DNA of 32,954 bases from Methylovulum psychrotolerans (GTDB lineage Bacteria; Pseudomonadota; Gammaproteobacteria; Methylococcales; Methylomonadaceae), in the NCBI RefSeq assembly GCF_002923755.1, contig NZ_PGFZ01000001.1:931109-964062 (forward strand), written 5' to 3'. Shown piece after piece: positions 32,760-32,954 of this stretch (position 1 is its first letter; every line of letters starts with the position of its first letter). The notes below the pieces were generated by a model. That model was not told the origin of the DNA. It saw only the letters and a program-made list of their open reading frames with translations, and made no database searches. The translations under genes and the position numbers were made by a program.

Positions 32760-32954
32760 CAAGGCTTACGCCCCTGTTTATAATCATAATCAGGATCTGG
32801 ATCAAATTTACCAAATGATTCGATGACCTCAAGCTGCTTACGGCTATTGATAAATTCACGCAAAGCCGCATTGACCGTTTCTTTTTTGCTTTTAAGCCCG
32901 CTGAACTGTAAGGCTTCGTTAAGCAATTCGCTATCTATGACAAGATGGGTATTC
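32759..32954 (-). CDS. vapB: VapB-family antitoxin (5' end beyond the window)
   Basis: 64 codons are visible, ending at TGA 32761-32759. The sequence HLVIDSELLNEALQFSGL followed by SKKETVNAALREFI matches the VapB (PF09957-like) ribbon-helix-helix domain. The C-terminal tail (FGKFDPDPDYDY) is acidic and should wrap around the PIN toxin. Only a few N-terminal residues are missing. The one-base overlap with vapC makes translational coupling likely. Confidence 0.88.
   Translation of the reverse strand, partial: NTHLVIDSELLNEALQFSGLKSKKETVNAALREFINSRKQLEVIESFGKFDPDPDYDYKQGRKP

Noticed and set aside
1-32954. CRISPR arrays, tRNA and rRNA genes
   Set aside because: I saw no regularly spaced short direct repeats, tRNA cloverleaf sequence or rRNA sequence.

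Overview
The window looks like a chromosomal segment of a gammaproteobacterium. The gene set (a multi-domain GGDEF/EAL receptor, a fused persulfide dioxygenase-rhodanese, a membrane c-type cytochrome, a MauG-type di-haem protein) and the moderate base composition would fit a methanotroph-like member of the Methylococcales. That placement is an inference from gene content; no rRNA, methane monooxygenase or other diagnostic gene is present. Nearly all genes are dense and ordinary, but the segment has been reshaped by mobile DNA: a group II intron, two nearly identical IS3-family elements, a decayed DUF1016 nuclease gene, a broken higBA locus and a vapBC pair.

Layout. 1-~1925: group II intron with its reverse transcriptase/maturase. 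1951-2412: DUF1016 gene remnant. 2409-3662: di-haem cytochrome c peroxidase/MauG protein on the minus strand with a strong Fur box upstream. 3850-7554: ppnP, a NYN-domain protein and a membrane PAS-PAS-GGDEF-EAL protein. 7694-11095 (minus): a two-gene unit made of a small membrane protein and a kinesin-light-chain-like TPR protein, the latter split by IS copy 1 (9501-10831). 11310-11705: higA with a truncated higB. 11816-12715: membrane cytochrome. 13270-15705: an ANTAR antiterminator, a triple-GAF protein and an RDD membrane protein. 15719-18546: a small membrane protein, two alpha/beta-hydrolase esterases and an Hsp20. 18702-21820: a sigma-54-type promoter with upstream inverted repeats, persulfide dioxygenase-rhodanese and a SulP transporter. 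21860-30824 (minus): a tightly packed operon, split by IS copy 2 (22904-24234). 31397-32954: metF and vapBC.

The best candidate for an undescribed system is the minus-strand operon 30824 to 21860: PqqD-like protein, two GT2 glycosyltransferases, an NTP_transf_5-like nucleotidyltransferase, an ABC exporter, an HPr-kinase-like/GT2 fusion and a radical SAM enzyme. Genes are spaced by 0-22 bases or overlap. The set looks like a peptide or glycan modification and export pathway related to the HPr-kinase/PqqD clusters known from proteobacteria, but no precursor peptide is evident. Removing IS copy 2 together with one copy of its 3-bp target duplication restores a 606-residue fusion protein ending 14 bases before the radical SAM start, so the insertion split one operon.

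A second candidate is the small-membrane-protein/TPR pair. Removing IS copy 1 plus one CCT duplication restores an exact 615-residue frame whose ATG has a good ribosome-binding site and lies inside the 3' end of the upstream membrane-protein gene. Both IS copies are 1331 bp, differ by one residue in OrfA, lie in opposite orientation and each has its own matching 3-bp target duplication. They are therefore recent, independent insertions.
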